Assembly (NCBI GenBank): GCA_002480085.1
Contig: DKPJ01000017.1
Location: forward strand, 248,001-312,000
Direction: 5' to 3'
Source: Enterobacteriaceae bacterium UBA7338
GTDB lineage: Bacteria > Pseudomonadota > Gammaproteobacteria > Enterobacterales > Enterobacteriaceae
Length of the DNA: 64,000 nt
Below are positions 61,714 to 64,000 of this stretch, one piece after another (position 1 is the stretch's first letter; the number at the start of each line of letters is the position of its first letter). Both the position numbers and the translations under genes were made by a program. The notes beneath the pieces are model-generated. The model was not told the origin of the DNA and ran no database searches. It saw only the letters and a program-made list of their open reading frames with translations.

Positions 61714-63444
61714 ATGTCTGCTGTATCCCTACACAATAACAATCAATTTCTCAGCGAACTTGCCCGGCTGGTAGGCCATGCGCAGCTGCTAACCGATCCG
61801 GCCAAAACCGCCCGCTACCGCAAAGGCTTCCGCTCCGGCGAGGGCAAGGCGCTGGCGGTGGTCTTCCCCACCACGCTGCTGCAGCTCTGGCACGCGCTCA
61901 ACCTTTGCGTGCGTGCCGATAAGATCATCCTCATGCAGGCGGCGAATACCGGTCTTACCGAAGGTTCGACGCCGAGCGGCAACGACTACGATCGCGATAT
62001 CGTCATTATCAGTACCCTGCGCCTGGATCAGCTCCAGCTGATAGATGAGGGCAAGCAGGTGCTGGCTTACCCTGGCACCACCCTCTATTCACTGGAGAAG
62101 GCGCTGAAGCCGCTGGGCCGGGAGCCGCACTCGGTGATCGGCTCCTCGTGCATTGGTGCCTCGGTGATTGGCGGGGTGTGCAATAACTCCGGCGGCTCGC
62201 TGGTGCAGCGCGGCCCGGCCTACACCGAGATGTCGCTCTTTGCCCGCATTGACGAGCAGGGCCAGCTGCGGCTGGTGAACCACCTGGGGATAGACCTGGG
62301 CGAGACGCCGGAGCAGATCCTCAGCAAGCTCGACGACCGCCGCATAACCGACGCCGAGGTGCGCCATGACGGCCGCCATGCCCATGACAGCGACTACGTG
62401 CAGCGGGTGCGCGATATTGAGGCCGATACGCCTGCGCGCTACAACGCCGATCCGGATCGCCTGTTTGAGTCCTCCGGCTGCGCAGGCAAGCTGGCGGTCT
62501 TCGCCGTGCGCCTTGATACCTTCCCGGCCGCCAAGCGCCAGCAGGTGTTCTATATCGGCACCAACCAGCCGGAGGTATTGACGGAGATCCGCCGCCATAT
62601 GCTGGCCAACTTCGATAACCTGCCGGTGGCGGCGGAGTATATGCACCGGGATATCTACGATATCGCCGAGCGCTATGGCAAAGACACTTTCCTGATGATC
62701 GACAAGCTCGGCACCGACAAGATGCCGCTGCTCTTTACCCTGAAAGGGCGCACCGACGCCATGCTGGAGAAGGTGTCGCTGTTTAAGCCCCACTTTACCG
62801 ATCGCCTGATGCAGCGTGTAGGCAGCGTTTTTCCTGGGCATCTGCCGCCGCGGATGAAAAGCTGGCGCAATAAGTATGAGCACCACCTGCTGCTGAAGAT
62901 GGCCGGGGACGGCATCGCCGAAGCCCAGAGCTGGCTGAAAGATTACTTCACCGAGGCCGAGGGCGGCTTCTTCGCCTGTACCACTGAGGAGGGCAACAAA
63001 GCCTTTCTGCACCGCTTCGCGGCGGCGGGGGCGGCTATTCGCTACCAGGCCGTGCATGCCGACGAGGTAGAGGAGATTCTGGCCCTCGATATCGCCCTGC
63101 GGCGCAACGATACCGAGTGGTTTGAGACGCTGCCGGAGGCGATCGCCAGCAAACTGACGCATAAGCTTTACTACGGCCACTTTTTCTGTCACGTTTTCCA
63201 TCAGGACTACATCGTCAAAAAAGGCGTGGATGTCCATGAGCTTAAAGCGCAGATGCTGGCGCTGCTGCAGGAGCGCGGCGCGCAGTATCCGGCTGAGCAT
63301 AACGTCGGGCATCTGTATGAGGCGGCGGAGAGCCTGAAGCGCAACTATCGCGAGCTCGATCCCACTAACAGCATGAATCCCGGCATTGGCAAAACCAGTA
63401 AGCAGAAATACTGGGGCGAAGGTGCAGACCTGCCCCATTCGTAA
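61714..63444 (+). CDS. dld: Quinone-dependent D-lactate dehydrogenase
   Basis: This 576-aa FAD enzyme (E. coli 571) oxidises D-lactate to pyruvate and feeds the quinone pool at the inner membrane. The PP-loop region ANTGLTEGSTPSGNDYDRD (about 70-88), GSSCIGASVIGGVCNNSGGS (about 143-162) and the cap/membrane-binding domain (HHLLLKMAGDG) are intact. Product pyruvate is also the signal sensed by BtsSR elsewhere in the window. A second ATG is not needed; 61714 gives MSAVSLHNN. Confidence 0.97.
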   Translation: MSAVSLHNNNQFLSELARLVGHAQLLTDPAKTARYRKGFRSGEGKALAVVFPTTLLQLWHALNLCVRADKIILMQAANTGLTEGSTPSGNDYDRDIVIISTLRLDQLQLIDEGKQVLAYPGTTLYSLEKALKPLGREPHSVIGSSCIGASVIGGVCNNSGGSLVQRGPAYTEMSLFARIDEQGQLRLVNHLGIDLGETPEQILSKLDDRRITDAEVRHDGRHAHDSDYVQRVRDIEADTPARYNADPDRLFESSGCAGKLAVFAVRLDTFPAAKRQQVFYIGTNQPEVLTEIRRHMLANFDNLPVAAEYMHRDIYDIAERYGKDTFLMIDKLGTDKMPLLFTLKGRTDAMLEKVSLFKPHFTDRLMQRVGSVFPGHLPPRMKSWRNKYEHHLLLKMAGDGIAEAQSWLKDYFTEAEGGFFACTTEEGNKAFLHRFAAAGAAIRYQAVHADEVEEILALDIALRRNDTEWFETLPEAIASKLTHKLYYGHFFCHVFHQDYIVKKGVDVHELKAQMLALLQERGAQYPAEHNVGHLYEAAESLKRNYRELDPTNSMNPGIGKTSKQKYWGEGADLPHS

Positions 63445-63458
63445 AGGAGTGCAGAGCG

Positions 63459-64000
63459 ATGTCTGCTGTTGATGTTTTAGCCATAACCGATGTAGAAGTC
63501 CGTGACGCCCGGCCGGACGACGTACACGCTATCTCCGCAATCTACGCCTGGCACGTGCTGCATGGCCGCGCCTCCTTTGAGGAGGTGCCGCCTACCATCG
63601 ACGAAATGCGCCAGCGCATAGCGAAAATTACCGGCGAGGGGCTGCCGTGGCTGGTGGCGCTCTATCGCGGCATCATCGTAGGCTACTGCTACGCCGGACA
63701 CTATCGCCCGCGCCACGCCTATCGCTATACCCTTGAGTGCTCTATCTATATTGAGTCCACCATGACCGGACGGCGGATCGGCAGCGCGCTGATGCAGGCC
63801 CTGATCGCCCGCTGTGAAGAGGGTCCCTGGCGGCAGATGGTGGCGGTGATTGGCGACGGCCATCACAATGAAGGCTCTCTGCGCCTGCATAAGAGCCACG
63901 GCTTTGAGGTGGTGGGACAGCTGCGCAGCGTCGGCTACAAGAAGGGCGACTGGCGAGATACGTTGATCATGCAGCGCCCGCTCAACGATGGAGACTGGAC
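63459..64000 (+). CDS. GNAT N-acetyltransferase of the MnaT/phosphinothricin-acetyltransferase type (partial, cut by window end)
   Basis: The frame opens at 63459 after aaaggagtgc and stays open to the edge (180 codons). It reads VRDARPDDVHAISAIYAWHV, then the family blocks ASFEEVPPTIDEM, YCYAGHYRPRHAYRYTLECS and GRRIGSALMQALI (acetyl-CoA loop) with GFEVVGQLRSVGYKKGDW at the end. The family acetylates amines such as methionine sulfone/sulfoximine or phosphinothricin. It lies 15 nt after dld and is probably cotranscribed; E. coli has pbpG here instead. The true end is outside the window. Confidence 0.9.
   Translation, partial: MSAVDVLAITDVEVRDARPDDVHAISAIYAWHVLHGRASFEEVPPTIDEMRQRIAKITGEGLPWLVALYRGIIVGYCYAGHYRPRHAYRYTLECSIYIESTMTGRRIGSALMQALIARCEEGPWRQMVAVIGDGHHNEGSLRLHKSHGFEVVGQLRSVGYKKGDWRDTLIMQRPLNDGDW

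Noticed and set aside
1..64000. CRISPR arrays, tRNA or rRNA genes, intact insertion sequences
   Set aside because: I saw no regularly spaced repeats, no tRNA cloverleaf or rRNA signature, and no intact transposase in the window.

Overview
The window is a stretch of enterobacterial chromosome. Its backbone follows the E. coli K-12 map near 46-48 min almost gene for gene: asmA-dcd-udk-yegE-alkA-yegD-mdtABCD-baeSR-yegQ-cyaR-(island)-yegS-(accessory)-fbaB-(accessory)-thiDM-(island)-rcnB-mrp-metG-yehR-yehS-btsRS-mlrA-yohO-yehWXYZ-bglX-dld. Core genes are GC-rich, most proteins match E. coli homologues in length to within a few residues, and REP/BIME palindromes lie between genes. This fits a member of the Enterobacteriaceae in the Enterobacter/Leclercia/Lelliottia/Kluyvera range rather than E. 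coli itself: yegP and the gat genes are absent and several loci are replaced. I cannot fix the genus from sequence alone.

Region 1 (1-21.2 kb) is core. It holds nucleotide metabolism (dcd, udk), the diguanylate cyclase yegE facing alkA, the Hsp70-like yegD, the mdtABCD-baeSR RND efflux and envelope-stress operon with a candidate BaeR box, the tRNA hydroxylation protein yegQ, and the CRP-activated sRNA gene cyaR.

Region 2 (21.2-25.9 kb) is an AT-rich insertion between cyaR and yegS. It has a decayed periplasmic-protein gene, a type II restriction-modification system (C5 methyltransferase, XRE-type controller, SacI-family endonuclease), a frameshifted small gene, and an orphan Tae4-type T6SS amidase translationally coupled to a small two-TM protein.

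Region 3 (26.0-37.6 kb) has yegS, then a six-gene cluster of a complete Dpp/Opp-type ABC importer and an enolase-superfamily enzyme (probably scavenging of an unknown carboxylate or oligomer, with a possible CRP site), then fbaB, two tandem paralogous lipoproteins of the kind linked to T6SS immunity, and the TPP-riboswitch-controlled thiMD operon.

Region 4 (37.6-44.3 kb) is an AT-rich defence island. A CBASS-like pair (SMODS nucleotidyltransferase plus S-4TM effector), a HEPN-domain pair and a decayed tyrosine integrase lie between the working thiM TPP riboswitch and a degenerate second copy of that riboswitch next to the integrase start. The riboswitch DNA therefore looks like the attachment site. 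Beyond it are a Tlde1-type L,D-transpeptidase effector with a small two-TM partner and a previously unmarked 51-aa ORF with its own promoter.

Region 5 (44.4-64 kb) returns to core: a LysR/oxidoreductase pair, rcnB without rcnA or rcnR, a GNAT gene, mrp, metG with a strong terminator, yehR, yehS, the pyruvate-sensing BtsSR pair, the curli regulator mlrA, the small protein yohO, the YehZYXW osmoprotectant-type importer, periplasmic bglX, dld, and a second GNAT gene cut by the window end.
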